The position numbers were made by a program, and so were the translations under genes. The notes below the pieces were generated by a model. That model made no database searches, was not told the origin of the DNA, and was given only the letters and a program-made list of their open reading frames with translations. From NCBI GenBank assembly GCA_016715885.1, contig JADJXL010000022.1, forward strand, positions 186,001 through 250,000: DNA of 64,000 nt, written 5' to 3'. Below, piece by piece: positions 26,460-36,186 of this stretch (position 1 is its first letter; the number at the start of each line of letters is the position of its first letter). Source of the DNA: Polyangiaceae bacterium. Lineage in GTDB: Bacteria > Myxococcota_A > Polyangia > Polyangiales > Polyangiaceae.

Positions 26460-27713
26460 ATGCAGACCAAAAGCGATCAAGCAAGCCGCGAATTCGATGT
26501 GGTCATCTGGGGCGCGACGGGATTCGTCGGTCGCCTGATCGCCGAATACATGGCGCGCTCGAACTTCCCCGTGCGTTGGGCGATGGCGGGACGTAGCCAC
26601 GACAAACTCGAACGCGTGCGCAAGGAAATCGCGGCAGAATTTCCTGCCGCCGCGGACGTGCCGCTGCTCGAGGCCAACGCCGACGATGAAGCGTCGCTCG
26701 AAGCGCTTGCGTCGAAGACGAAAGTCATTGCCACGACCGTGGGACCGTATGGTCTTTACGGCAAGAAATTGGTCGCTGCGTGTGTGCATCGAGGCACCGA
26801 TTATTGTGACTTGACGGGCGAAGTGCACTTCATGCGTTGGGCCATCGACGAATTCCACGAAAAGGCCAAAGCATCGAATACGCGTATCGTTCCCGCGTGC
26901 GGTTTCGATTCGATTCCATCGGACCTTGGTGTGTTTTTCTTGGCCGATGAAGCGCGAAGGCGCGGCAAACCATTGGCCGAGGTTCGTGGGTTCGTCACGG
27001 ATTCGAAGGGCGGCGTGAGCGGCGGGACAGTGGCCAGCATGCTGCTCGTCAGTGAGCTCATGATGCACGATCCTGACGCTCGGCGCCTGTTGGCTGACCC
27101 TTATGCATTGAGCCCCGATCGCGCGAGCGAACCGAATACGGACGAGGGTGATCGCATGACACCTCGATTCGATACCACGCTCGATGCGTGGGCGGCACCG
27201 TGGCTCATGGCGAGCGTCAACATGCGGGTCGTGCGCCGTTCGAATGCGCTCTTGGGTCATTCGTATGGACGCATGTTCAAATACACGGAAGAGCTTGCCA
27301 TGCCCGGGGGTCGTTGGGGGTTTGTCCCGGCCGGCCTCATGACGGGAGGGATCATCCTCGGCATGTCGCTCTTGGCATTGCCGCCTGCAAGGAAACTCAT
27401 TAGCGAAAAAATTGCTCCCGGCGACGGGCCGTCCAAGGAAGCGCGTGAGAATGGCCGTTTCACGCTGCGCTTCTTGGGGCGATTGGAAGGCGACGAGACG
27501 CCGACGATTGCGGTGCGCGTTTCGGGACGGGGTGATCCGGGCTATTTGGCGACGTCGCGGATGATTGGGCAATCGGCCCTTTGTTTGGCGCTCGATACGC
27601 CACAACCGGGTTTCGAAGGCGGCGTGCTCACGCCTGCAACCGCCATGGGCATGCGGCTCGTCGAGCGTCTCCGTACGGCCGAAATGACGTTCGAGGTTGA
27701 ACAGGTGCGGTAG
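26460..27713 (+). CDS. Saccharopine dehydrogenase-like / trans-acting enoyl reductase
   Basis: A 417-residue protein of the saccharopine-dehydrogenase-related reductase family. N-terminal Rossmann fold VVIWGATGFVGRLIAEYM (NADP-binding GxTGFxG), MAGRS, and VGPYGLYG. Middle motif YCDLTGE and CGFDSIPSDLG. A weakly hydrophobic segment lies near 290-310. In mycobacteria relatives act as trans enoyl reductases in lipid synthesis; in other bacteria the substrate is open. A GTGAGA ribosome site precedes the ATG. Confidence 0.85.
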   Translation: MQTKSDQASREFDVVIWGATGFVGRLIAEYMARSNFPVRWAMAGRSHDKLERVRKEIAAEFPAAADVPLLEANADDEASLEALASKTKVIATTVGPYGLYGKKLVAACVHRGTDYCDLTGEVHFMRWAIDEFHEKAKASNTRIVPACGFDSIPSDLGVFFLADEARRRGKPLAEVRGFVTDSKGGVSGGTVASMLLVSELMMHDPDARRLLADPYALSPDRASEPNTDEGDRMTPRFDTTLDAWAAPWLMASVNMRVVRRSNALLGHSYGRMFKYTEELAMPGGRWGFVPAGLMTGGIILGMSLLALPPARKLISEKIAPGDGPSKEARENGRFTLRFLGRLEGDETPTIAVRVSGRGDPGYLATSRMIGQSALCLALDTPQPGFEGGVLTPATAMGMRLVERLRTAEMTFEVEQVR

Positions 27714-27956
27714 TTTGGGACACGCCGTGCCTCAGCGGTGCAAGCCATCCCGATTGCTGCTTGCTCTGTGGCGTTGCGGAAAACCGTCACGCGTTTGGCA
27801 CGGATGATTTCTCACCAAAATTTGCAGCGAAGCTTCTTGCGTCTTGTGTATGACCTGGGCGAAGATGCCGCGCATGCATCGGTCCGGCCGCTGCTTCGCA
27901 AGGAAGACCGCGAGCCGGGTATCAGTGTGACTTGGGTGCTGTTTCAGGAGTGGATC

Positions 27957-30068
27957 GTGATTCAAATGCGTAGGGGAAAAAGCTCGTTTCATAACCGCTC
28001 GGTTCGACGCTCGATGGCGGCGACGTGCATGCTTGCGCTTGCTAGCTTGACGGCTGGCGCGTCGGCACAGGATGCACCGGTATCACCGGGGCTCGCGCTG
28101 AACCGATTCAATCCCGCGCCCGCTGGCGATCGGATGTTCGGCGTGCAGTCTCCCTACGTTGCAGGTGATCTGACACCGCACGCCTCGCTTCTGTTCGACT
28201 ACGGCCGCGATCCGTTGGTGCTCAAGCAGGCGGACGGCACGCGGATCGGCGCGATCGTCAGCGACCAACTGTTTTTGCATCTGAACGCTGGCTTTGCGTT
28301 TGGACAGAAGGTGATGGTGAACGTCGCGTTCCCCGTCGCGCTCATGCAAGCTGGCGAAAGCCCGTCGGGCGGCGGCATGTCGTTCACGTCGCCGAGCTCT
28401 GCGGCGATCGGTGACTTGCGCTTCGGCGCTCGCGTGAGCTTGATCGGCACGTACTGGGATCCATTCCAGTTGGCGATCGGTGGCTACGTGTGGCTGCCGA
28501 CGGGCGATGCGAGTGAAGGATCGTTCGTGGGCGAAGGCGCGCGAGCGCTTCCGCAAGTGATCGCCGGCGGTCGCGTGAAAGAAAGATTCGTGTGGTCGTT
28601 CGACTTGGGTCCCGATCTTCGTCGCGCAGTGATCTACGGCGGCCCGGACGGCGTGGCGCAAGGCACGACGCTACGCACGGGAGCAGGCGTTGGCATCCTG
28701 CTCGGTGAAGAGCGAAACTTCCAAATTGGCCCCGAGATCACGGCGGGGTTTGTCTTGGACAATGACAATGATACGCCGCTGAAGCGAGCGACGAACTTGG
28801 AAGCGATGCTCGATGCTCGTTACCGGTTCTTGGAGAATTTCGAGGCAGGTGTCGGCGTTGGTACGGGTTTGTCCGCGGGCATCGGTACGCCGCAAGTGCG
28901 CGTCGTGGGCATGATTTCGTATACGCCACAGATGAAGAAGCCCGAGCCTCCGAAGCCGAAGGATACGGATGAGGATGGGATCATCGACGATCAAGACGCT
29001 TGCAAGGAAGTCAAGGGCGTAACGAACGCCGATCCGGCGAAGAATGGCTGTCCGCCGGACAGCGACAACGATGGCATCATGGACGCGCAGGATGCGTGCC
29101 CGCAGGTGCCGGGCGTTGGGAGTGACAACCCGGCGAAGAATGGCTGCCCGCCGGATGCCGACGATGACGGCATCATCGATGCCGAAGATGCGTGCCCGCA
29201 AGTGAAGGGTGTTGCGCATCCGGACAAGGCGAAGAACGGCTGCCCGTCGGACAAGGATGAGGACGGCGTGATCGACGCGGAAGACGCGTGCGTGGACATC
29301 AAGGGCCTGAAGACGTCCGATCCGGCGACGAACGGTTGTCCGGGCGATACCGACGGCGACACGATTCGCGACGACAAGGACGCGTGTCCGAACGAGAAGG
29401 GCAAGGCCGATCCGGATCCGACGAAGAACGGTTGCCCCGTGGCCGTTCGCGTGACGGAGACGGAGGTCATCATCTTGCAGCAGGTGCAGTTCGACACCGC
29501 GAAGGCAACGATCAAGAAGGTGTCGGATCCGTTGCTCGACGAAGTCGCGGGCGTGTTGAAGGAGCACCCGGAGATCAAGAAGCTCGAGGTGCAAGGGCAC
29601 ACGGACAACAAGGGCTCCGCGTTCCTCAACAAGCGGCTCTCGCAGTCGCGCGCCGACAGCGTGAAGAAGGCGCTCGTGAGCCGCGGCATCGAAGCAGATC
29701 GGCTCGTGACGCAAGGGTACGGTCCTGACAAACCGATCGGCGACAACACGACGGAAGAGGGTCGTCAGCAGAACCGCCGCGTGCAGTTCGTGATCGTGGA
29801 GAAGGTCCCGAAGGGCTCGGTCACCGCACCGACGTCTGCTGCGCCTGCACCCGCGACGCCCGCTCCAGCGAAGCCTGGCGATACCGCTCCGGCGACGCCC
29901 GCTCCGGCGACGCCCGCTCCGGCCAAGATTCCGGTGCCCGCGAAGGCTCCTGCGCCCGCCAAGGCAGCGCCCGCGCCCGCGAAGGCTCCCGCGCCCGCCA
30001 AGGCAGCGCCCGCGCCCGCCAAGGCAGCGCCTGCGCCCGCCAAGGCACCCACGCCGCCGAAGAAGTGA
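27957..30068 (+). CDS. OmpA-family protein with TSP3 repeats
   Basis: A 703-residue outer-membrane protein: signal peptide (to about residue 37), a beta-barrel-like domain to about 320, then five thrombospondin-type-3 units of about 32 residues (DxDxDGIxDxxDxCP...GC) that bind calcium. An OmpA C-terminal peptidoglycan-binding domain follows (about 503-615: VQFDTAKATI, GHTDNKGS, RLSQSRADSV, GYGPDKP, NRRVQF), and a tail of Ala-Pro-Ala-Lys repeats. It anchors the outer membrane to the wall. GTG 27957 has AGGAG 6 bases upstream. Confidence 0.9.
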   Translation: MIQMRRGKSSFHNRSVRRSMAATCMLALASLTAGASAQDAPVSPGLALNRFNPAPAGDRMFGVQSPYVAGDLTPHASLLFDYGRDPLVLKQADGTRIGAIVSDQLFLHLNAGFAFGQKVMVNVAFPVALMQAGESPSGGGMSFTSPSSAAIGDLRFGARVSLIGTYWDPFQLAIGGYVWLPTGDASEGSFVGEGARALPQVIAGGRVKERFVWSFDLGPDLRRAVIYGGPDGVAQGTTLRTGAGVGILLGEERNFQIGPEITAGFVLDNDNDTPLKRATNLEAMLDARYRFLENFEAGVGVGTGLSAGIGTPQVRVVGMISYTPQMKKPEPPKPKDTDEDGIIDDQDACKEVKGVTNADPAKNGCPPDSDNDGIMDAQDACPQVPGVGSDNPAKNGCPPDADDDGIIDAEDACPQVKGVAHPDKAKNGCPSDKDEDGVIDAEDACVDIKGLKTSDPATNGCPGDTDGDTIRDDKDACPNEKGKADPDPTKNGCPVAVRVTETEVIILQQVQFDTAKATIKKVSDPLLDEVAGVLKEHPEIKKLEVQGHTDNKGSAFLNKRLSQSRADSVKKALVSRGIEADRLVTQGYGPDKPIGDNTTEEGRQQNRRVQFVIVEKVPKGSVTAPTSAAPAPATPAPAKPGDTAPATPAPATPAPAKIPVPAKAPAPAKAAPAPAKAPAPAKAAPAPAKAAPAPAKAPTPPKK

Positions 30069-30077
30069 CGTCTCGAG

Positions 30078-30105
30078 TTGCCGACGACGTAACGCTCGTC
30101 GGCAA
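30078..30105 (+). terminator. Hairpin after the OmpA/TSP3 gene
   Basis: TTGCCGACGA (30078-30087) pairs with TCGTCGGCAA (30096-30105) around an 8-base loop, 10 bases past the stop codon. There is no T-tract, so termination strength is uncertain. It could also serve the convergent gene ending at 30156. Confidence 0.55.
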
Positions 30106-30155
30106 CGCACGCTTCCAGTTGCTGCGCCGCATGCGAGTGCGGTGCAGCAAGCTTG

Positions 30156-30962
30156 TCAGAAGCCCTGCCGAAACGCTCCTCCCACCACCAAGCTCGCGCC
30201 GAACGATTCGCGAAAGTCGGTGACTCGGTACCCCGACAAACAGCCATCGCAGCGCATTCGATCGGGCGCCCATGCGCGCACCACGAACCACGGAACGATT
30301 CCGATGAGCACGTAGCCCGAATCGAACGGTGCGCCGATCGCTACACTCGGCAGAAAACGAACCTCGCGCCGAGTCACTTGCGCATGTTGCGGAGCACCGT
30401 CCGTGATGAGCGCATCTTCTGGGCGAGGCGGCAGATTGAGCACGAAGGCGTGCGCTTCGCTTCCATACGTTGCGTAAAGGTTTGTCATGACGAGCAGCGA
30501 TCGAGCTCGTCGGCTGATGTCGATACCTGCTCGCAACCACGGACCTTCGCGATCGAAAAACGGTTGAAGACCTCCGGCGAACGCAATCGCTACCGACACT
30601 GCATCTCGTCGTCGTTCGGCTAGCAAACCGAAGCGCGTTTCACCTGCAAGTCGCAACGGTGATGCAATCGCTGCGACTTCCAACCGTTCTGTCAAGCCAA
30701 ACCTACCGGTGACTTCCGGTATGAACGTTGGCATCGGCCCACCGGCTTCTTCTACGTTTCCGCCCGCGCCGCGGAACGTGCTTTCCTTGCCCGCAGGATC
30801 GAGCACGCGAGCTTCGTTTGCGCTGAGCGCCAAGAGTGACGCGTTCGCTTCGACGGCAAAGCGTTTGGCTGGCGCCGTATCTGCTGGCCGCGGATACACC
30901 GAGCTCGTGCAAGCCGTCAAAAGCGACGCAAGCAGCGCAAAGAGCGCTCGCACGTGAATCAT
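30156..30962 (-). CDS. Putative lipoprotein with beta-barrel-like domain
   Basis: A 268-residue protein with a lipoprotein signal (ALLASLLTAC, Cys18). The remainder alternates hydrophobic and polar residues (RFGLTERLEVAAIASPLRLAGETRFGLLAERR, in pieces) as in small outer-membrane barrels. No family recognised. ATG 30962 overlaps the stop of the GNAT gene by 4 bases (ATGA), which places it in that operon. Confidence 0.65.
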   Translation of the reverse strand: MIHVRALFALLASLLTACTSSVYPRPADTAPAKRFAVEANASLLALSANEARVLDPAGKESTFRGAGGNVEEAGGPMPTFIPEVTGRFGLTERLEVAAIASPLRLAGETRFGLLAERRRDAVSVAIAFAGGLQPFFDREGPWLRAGIDISRRARSLLVMTNLYATYGSEAHAFVLNLPPRPEDALITDGAPQHAQVTRREVRFLPSVAIGAPFDSGYVLIGIVPWFVVRAWAPDRMRCDGCLSGYRVTDFRESFGASLVVGGAFRQGF

Positions 30963-31791
30963 GAAGCGGGAATTTTGCCGCGCATGTGCATGACCTCGAA
31001 GAGCACTTTCCCGCCCGCATTTACGAAGAGTCGTTTGAGACCCGCATCATTTTCCACGAAGATGTTGATGTAGTCGAACGTTGGCAGGGCATGCGGGCGA
31101 GCTGCATCGAGCAGCACGCGAGCGAGGTCTGGTCGGGCGACGCGAATGGGAAACAGCCTGGGAATTGCGGCTGAAAGCAAGTGAATCCGATGCCGTAGTC
31201 GTCGGGGTTCATTGGATCTTCCAGGCGCATGAGGATCCAGCCATTTTGCAGGCGCACATTTGCGATTCTATTTTTCAACAAATTGAAGGCTCGCTCGACG
31301 AGTTCATCTTCCCGCCTTTCGATGAGGCGTGCTGAATACCCTGCCTCGCTGGGAAGGTGCTCCACGACGTCCCACGCAAGCCGCATGGACGCCGAATCAT
31401 ATTCCTTTTCGAATCCTATCGATGAATAAAGTCGTATTGCCGGGACGTTGTCCACTTTCACGTTGAGCACCCAATCGGTGCAACCAGCAGCGCGCATGCG
31501 CCTGGCAATCTCGCGCATGATGAAACGCCCTACGCCTCGTCCGCGAGCGTTTTTCGCGACGACCACGTGTCGTACATAAGCGACGTCGCCCATCGGGACA
31601 ATCCAAGCGTATCCGACGACGACTCCATTTTCCTCGAAAAGGAGCGTCCCAGGCATCAATTCCGCGGACCAGCGAGCAGGTTCCAGAATAGGGTCGTCCA
31701 CGCCCAGCTCGGGGAGCATGGCCGCGTAATGCCCGTGGTCCGAAATGGTTGCTGCGCGTGCCGAGATCGATGAAGTTGCGTCCATGTTCAT
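30959..31791 (-). pseudogene. GNAT acetyltransferase with a frameshift
   Basis: The first 200 residues or so form a clear GNAT domain: GVVVGYAWIV, VVVAKNARGRGVGRFIMREIA with the Q/RxxGxG/A loop, NVPAIRLYSSIGFEK. Around 31170 the reading frame must shift by one base to continue into a convincing C-terminus (IPRLFPIRVARPDLARVLL, DYINIFVENDAG, KVLFEVMHMRG) that ends at 30959. That end overlaps the next start by 4 bases, which supports it. Without the shift the frame runs to 31021 through low-quality residues. One missing base near AC_TTGCTTTC would restore it: either sequencing error or a recent mutation. Confidence 0.75.
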
Positions 31792-31802
31792 CCCATTTCC
31801 AG

Positions 31803-32750
31803 TCAGCGTGCATTCCTCGCAAAGGGGCCGAGCAGCCGCTTCAGTGTTTCGTAATGGCCGAGCGACTCGTCGTAGCCCGATTTTCCTCGAACGGCGAGCG
31901 AGTGTTTGATTCGGCTCCATTGCGTTGCGAATTCCCGCAGCCGCGTCAGCTCCGCTTCTTCGCGCTGCCTCGAAAACACTTCACGACCATGCGCGATGTC
32001 CTTTTCGATGCAATCGAACGTGAACACCGGCGCGTCGTGACCATAATGCGCTTGATACCAATGTTCGAGCGCACCTTGCCACGGTTCGAGGTAATTGCAG
32101 TAGCCCGTGTCCGGATCCATATTTCCCACGGGTGACGACCAATCCAGGTGAATGTCGTCGAGCTTCACTGGGCGATCGTCCTCGGGTCCGCGCAAATCGC
32201 CTTTACCGACGCAGAAATGCACGGCCACTTTCATGGGCATGTCCACTTCGCGCCATGTATCGGCATCCGGAGGTTCGGCACGGGGATCGAGCATTCCGTG
32301 CAGCAGCAAATGGGCAGGCTTCATTTGATGATCGAGCGCGCCGATGTAGGTGTCTCGTGCAACGCGATTGCCGTGCCTGCCCGATGACAATCCATCCAAA
32401 CGAAAACGCATGGCCGCAGGATTCCAATAGGCGACTTTGATGCCTGCGCTGCCTCCCCACCATTGATTACGAATCCAGCGAATTTGCTTCCACGTTTCGC
32501 CCGTTTCGTCGATACCGTCGATGCGATCGTAAAGCTGTACGAGCAAATTCACGGCCATGAGGCCCAAGTTATCGAGCGCTTCCCAGGGCGTTTTCGGAGC
32601 TGGGTCGCGAAAACCGAACATCAAGTTGTCCTGCGCTCCAGGCGTTCCGGAAACTCGATCGAGGAACGACCGAATGATCGTTTCGCGTAGCGGTTTGGGC
32701 AGATGCGCATAAGCCGAGCCGTCGGGTGGGGGATGGTTCGACGCAGCCAT
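31803..32750 (-). CDS. Hypothetical protein, first gene of the GNAT operon
   Basis: A 315-residue soluble protein rich in Trp, His and Asp; family not recognised. Notable clusters are WIRNQWWGGSAGIKVAYW, HQMKPAHLLLHGMLDP, HFCVGKGDLRGPEDD and YCNYLEPWQGALEHWYQAHYGHD. The conserved-looking His/Asp/Glu content could suit a metal enzyme, but no known motif is present. ATG 32750. The GNAT gene begins 11 bases after its stop. Confidence 0.65.
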   Translation of the reverse strand: MAASNHPPPDGSAYAHLPKPLRETIIRSFLDRVSGTPGAQDNLMFGFRDPAPKTPWEALDNLGLMAVNLLVQLYDRIDGIDETGETWKQIRWIRNQWWGGSAGIKVAYWNPAAMRFRLDGLSSGRHGNRVARDTYIGALDHQMKPAHLLLHGMLDPRAEPPDADTWREVDMPMKVAVHFCVGKGDLRGPEDDRPVKLDDIHLDWSSPVGNMDPDTGYCNYLEPWQGALEHWYQAHYGHDAPVFTFDCIEKDIAHGREVFSRQREEAELTRLREFATQWSRIKHSLAVRGKSGYDESLGHYETLKRLLGPFARNAR

Positions 32751-32759
32751 GGTATGGAT

Positions 32760-32787
32760 ATTATACGAAGATCATCCAATTTGTCCG
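32760..32787 (-). promoter_or_regulatory. Candidate sigma-70-type promoter
   Basis: On the minus strand, CGGACA (32787-32782), a 16-base spacer, then a perfect TATAAT (32765-32760). Transcription would begin about 32753, 2-3 bases before the ATG at 32750, implying a nearly leaderless message. The -35 box matches 4 of 6. Confidence 0.4.
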
Positions 32788-32826
32788 TGGAAAATCGTCA
32801 GGCGAGCTTCATGCGCGGAGCACCTA

Positions 32827-34869
32827 TCAATCGGCCACGGCTTCTGCTGCCTCGGCACCTTCCGCCGGAGCCGCTTTTCGCGTGAGCAGATCCACCGCCT
32901 GCTTGACGCCATCCGTCGTGCCCGCCAGGTACACGACATCGCCCGTGACAAACGGATTGTTCGGATCGAACTGGTCGAGCAGCTTGCCGTCGCGACGAAT
33001 CGCAATGATGAGCGCTCCTGTCGTGCGTCGCACGTCGAGCGCGGCTGCCGAGTGTCCTGCCGCAGGACTCGTGGGCGTCACGAGCGCGCTGTCGATTTTC
33101 AAATCGGCCAAGCCTCCCTGCTCCTCCAAAGATCGACGTGGAATCTTCATCGTACGTTCGGTCGTCTGCGTCGACGCACGCGCTTCATCGATGCGGTCCT
33201 CGATGATGTTTCGTGGCGCATCGAGCCATCGCAAGAGCCGAGCGAGAATCTCCACGCCTCCCTCGACTTCTTCAGCGACCACATCCGTCGCGCCCATGTC
33301 GAGCAATTGTTGTTTTTCGAGCAGATACCGCGCGCGCATGAGGATCCGCACGCCGGGCGCGACGCGTTTGGCCGTATCCACGACGCGTTTGGCTGCATCG
33401 GGATCATTCATCAGCAAAAGCAGCGCTCGTGCCTTTTCCAAATGGGCGTGGCCGAGCGCCTCTTCGCTCGTAGCATCGCCATAATAGACGCGTTCTCCGG
33501 CAGCTCGCGCCTTGCGCACCGTGTCTGCATTCAATTCCAGCACGACAAAAGGAATGTCGCAGGCCGCAAGAGCTCGCCCAACGAGCTTTCCGGCAACACC
33601 GAATCCCACAATCACCACATGATCTGAAAGCCCATGCTCTTCGCCGCCATCGGCTTCGTCGATGCTGCGAGCGCCAATCAGCTTTTCGAGCGGCGCAAGC
33701 AATCGTTGTCCTGCCGTCAGGTGCGGCGCGACGCGAACGAATACCGGCGTGAGGAACATGCTCACGATACCCGCAGCCAGCAGCGGCTTCGTCGCCTCCG
33801 CATCGATGACCCCAGTGGATTCACCGAGTCGGCACAAGACGAACCCGAATTCGCCGAATTGCGCCAGCCCAACGCCTGCCAGCCACGCGACGCGCGCCGG
33901 AAACCGCATTGCAAATGCCGCCAGCGTCGCGAGAAACCCCTTGGCGACGAAAAATCCCACCAGGAGTAGCGCCACGAGCAGTGGTTTTTCCGCGACCACT
34001 CGAATGTCGAAGAGCATCCCGAGCGACACGAAAAACAGGCTCACGAATGCGTCTCGCAAGGGAAGCATGTCCCCCATTGCACGATGCCCGTAATCGGTAT
34101 CGGCGACGATCATTCCGCCAAGAAATGCTCCGAGCGCAAGCGACAACCCCGCTTTTGCCGTGAGCCATGCGGTGCCAATGCACAGCGCCAAAACTGCCAA
34201 CAAAAATACTTCACGACTGCGACTCGCCGCCACCCATCCGAGCGCTCGCGGGACGATGAGGCGCGCAACCAAAATCGTGATAATCACGACTGCCGTGGCT
34301 TTCCCCAGCGCGAGACCAATGAGTGACGCGGAATCAGCGCCTCCCGACACTGCTTTTCCGAGCATGGGCACGATGAGCACCATGGGCACGACGCATAGAT
34401 CCTGAAAAATCAAGGTACCCACGATGAACCGGCCATGTGGAGCGTCGAGCTCGCGCCGTTCGGCCAGCGCGCGCAGTACGATCGCCGTGCTCGAAAGCGT
34501 AAAGACGAACCCATAAAAAATGCACCGGCCCATGGGTTCGCCCAATTCGTACGCGACGAACGCCGTAACCGCAGTCGTCAGACCCACTTGAATGAATCCG
34601 CCCAGCGCAACCTGCCGAAAAATGCTTTTCAGCCGGCTCAGCGAAAATTCCAAGCCGATGGTGAAGAGCAGCAAAACAACGCCGATTTCCGCCAAGATCT
34701 CGATCGAATGAATCGAGTGGACCAGCTTGAACCCGAAGGGCCCAACGAGTGCGCCGGAAAACAAGAGCCCCGCCACCGTGGGCAGCCGCAATCGCGATAA
34801 AATGACGGTAACGAGAACTCCGAGCGCTGCAATGATGGCGATCTCGTCGAGCAGCGGGATTTCACCCAA
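32827..34869 (-). CDS. CPA2-family monovalent cation/proton antiporter with TrkA domains
   Basis: A 680-residue Kef-like antiporter. About 12 TM helices fill residues 8-385 (LLFTIGLEFSLSRLK, TLIFQDLCVVPMVLIVP, SLALGAFLGGMIVADTDYGH, LAQFGEFGFVL). A TrkA-N Rossmann domain follows at about 415-530 (VVIVGFGVAGKLVGRAL, VYYGDATSEEALGHAHLEKA) and a TrkA-C domain at about 595-665. It exchanges K+ or Na+ for H+ across the inner membrane, gated by nucleotides or glutathione adducts through TrkA-N in the family. TTG 34869 has GGGAGG at good spacing. Confidence 0.93.
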   Translation of the reverse strand: MGEIPLLDEIAIIAALGVLVTVILSRLRLPTVAGLLFSGALVGPFGFKLVHSIHSIEILAEIGVVLLLFTIGLEFSLSRLKSIFRQVALGGFIQVGLTTAVTAFVAYELGEPMGRCIFYGFVFTLSSTAIVLRALAERRELDAPHGRFIVGTLIFQDLCVVPMVLIVPMLGKAVSGGADSASLIGLALGKATAVVIITILVARLIVPRALGWVAASRSREVFLLAVLALCIGTAWLTAKAGLSLALGAFLGGMIVADTDYGHRAMGDMLPLRDAFVSLFFVSLGMLFDIRVVAEKPLLVALLLVGFFVAKGFLATLAAFAMRFPARVAWLAGVGLAQFGEFGFVLCRLGESTGVIDAEATKPLLAAGIVSMFLTPVFVRVAPHLTAGQRLLAPLEKLIGARSIDEADGGEEHGLSDHVVIVGFGVAGKLVGRALAACDIPFVVLELNADTVRKARAAGERVYYGDATSEEALGHAHLEKARALLLLMNDPDAAKRVVDTAKRVAPGVRILMRARYLLEKQQLLDMGATDVVAEEVEGGVEILARLLRWLDAPRNIIEDRIDEARASTQTTERTMKIPRRSLEEQGGLADLKIDSALVTPTSPAAGHSAAALDVRRTTGALIIAIRRDGKLLDQFDPNNPFVTGDVVYLAGTTDGVKQAVDLLTRKAAPAEGAEAAEAVAD

Positions 34870-34988
34870 GCGTACCTCCCGTTCGTCAGTGACGAAGCCA
34901 AACCTGTGTACACCAGTGATGACGCCGGTGTCAACCGTCCACCGTGTTCATTTGCGTGCTCGTAGGCATGCGCTATCTTCGCGCGCGC

Positions 34989-36140
34989 ATGGTTTACTCG
35001 AGTCACCACATTGCCGACGTCGAAATTGTCCCTCTATCGGTGCCGCTGTGCGAGCCGTTCGTGATCGCGACGGGGCGTGTGGACGTGACGCGCGCCGCGC
35101 AAGTGAAGGTGACGCTCGTGGATGAGCGGACAGGACAAACTGGATGGGGCCTCGGAGAAGGCGCGGCGCTCTGGCCCGTGACGAACGAGGATCAGCCGCA
35201 TGTTTTGGAGGCGCTCGGTAAAGCGTGCAGTCGTCTGCCCGGGGAGCGGTTCGGACTTCCAAACATCGATGGCAACGCTGCGCTCGATTTGCAGCCGCTT
35301 GCCGATTTGACGGCGCTGCTCGATGAGGCGTTCCCGGCGTCGCCGGTTGCTCGAGCGGCATTCGAAACGGCCGTGTGTGATGCGTGGGCGCGCCTCCTGG
35401 GTTTGCCTTTGCGAACGCTCTTGGGTGGAATCATTGGAAAATCGACGCGGAGGCTGGAAACCGACATGACGATTCCCATTGCCGAGCCATTCCGCATGGC
35501 CGAACGCGCTCGCGCTTGGGCCGATCAGGGTTTTACGCATTTCAAAATCAAAGTGGGGAAAGATTTGGATTCGGACGTGGCAGCGCTTCACGCGATATTC
35601 GATGCGGTGCCCAAGGCGCGATTTCGCATCGATGCCAATGCGGGGTTTTCCGCGGCCGAAGCCATCGCTCTCGTGCGGGCCATCGAGGCGCAGAAGATGA
35701 TCGTCGAATGTTACGAGCAACCTTGTGCAGCCGATGATCTGGAAGCGATGGCTCATGTGACGGCAGCGCTCGACATACCCATCATTGCGGATGAATCGGT
35801 CAAGAGCGTGGCGGACCTCGAGCGCGTCGTCGATGCTCGGGCCGCCAATGGAGTGAACCTGAAGCTCGTAAAATCAGGCGGGCCGCTTGGGTGTCTAGCG
35901 ATTGGTCGAGCCGCAAAAGCGCGAGGAATGCCGCTGATGATTGGCGGCATGGTGGAGACGCGTCTTGGGATGACCGCCGCGGCGCACGTTGCCGCGGCGC
36001 TGGGAGGTGTCGAATTCGTGGATTTGGATACTGCGTGGTTATTGGCGGCTGATCCTTACGAAGGGCGGGGGTATTTGGCGGAGGGACCGCGGTACGAATT
36101 GCCGGACGAACCGGGGCTTGGACTGAATGAGGCGAGATGA
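34989..36140 (+). CDS. Enolase-superfamily dipeptide epimerase / muconate-lactonizing-like enzyme
   Basis: A 383-residue enolase-superfamily enzyme of the muconate cycloisomerase subgroup. KIK in HFKIKVGKD carries the catalytic lysine of the KxK motif. Metal ligands are Asp in RIDANAG, Glu in CYEQP and Asp in IIADES. The second catalytic Lys is in LKLVKSGG, and GGMVETRLG follows. The family includes L-Ala-D/L-Glu epimerases; substrate specificity cannot be set from the sequence alone. ATG 34989. Confidence 0.9.
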   Translation: MVYSSHHIADVEIVPLSVPLCEPFVIATGRVDVTRAAQVKVTLVDERTGQTGWGLGEGAALWPVTNEDQPHVLEALGKACSRLPGERFGLPNIDGNAALDLQPLADLTALLDEAFPASPVARAAFETAVCDAWARLLGLPLRTLLGGIIGKSTRRLETDMTIPIAEPFRMAERARAWADQGFTHFKIKVGKDLDSDVAALHAIFDAVPKARFRIDANAGFSAAEAIALVRAIEAQKMIVECYEQPCAADDLEAMAHVTAALDIPIIADESVKSVADLERVVDARAANGVNLKLVKSGGPLGCLAIGRAAKARGMPLMIGGMVETRLGMTAAAHVAAALGGVEFVDLDTAWLLAADPYEGRGYLAEGPRYELPDEPGLGLNEAR

Positions 36141-36186
36141 CGGGCCAGAGCGCCGATCAGGTTGAATCCAGGCCAGTATTTGCATG

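Noticed and set aside
28960..29450. Tandem DNA repeat in the OmpA gene
   Set aside because: It is the coding of five TSP3 domains with diverged bases, so a protein repeat and not an independent element.
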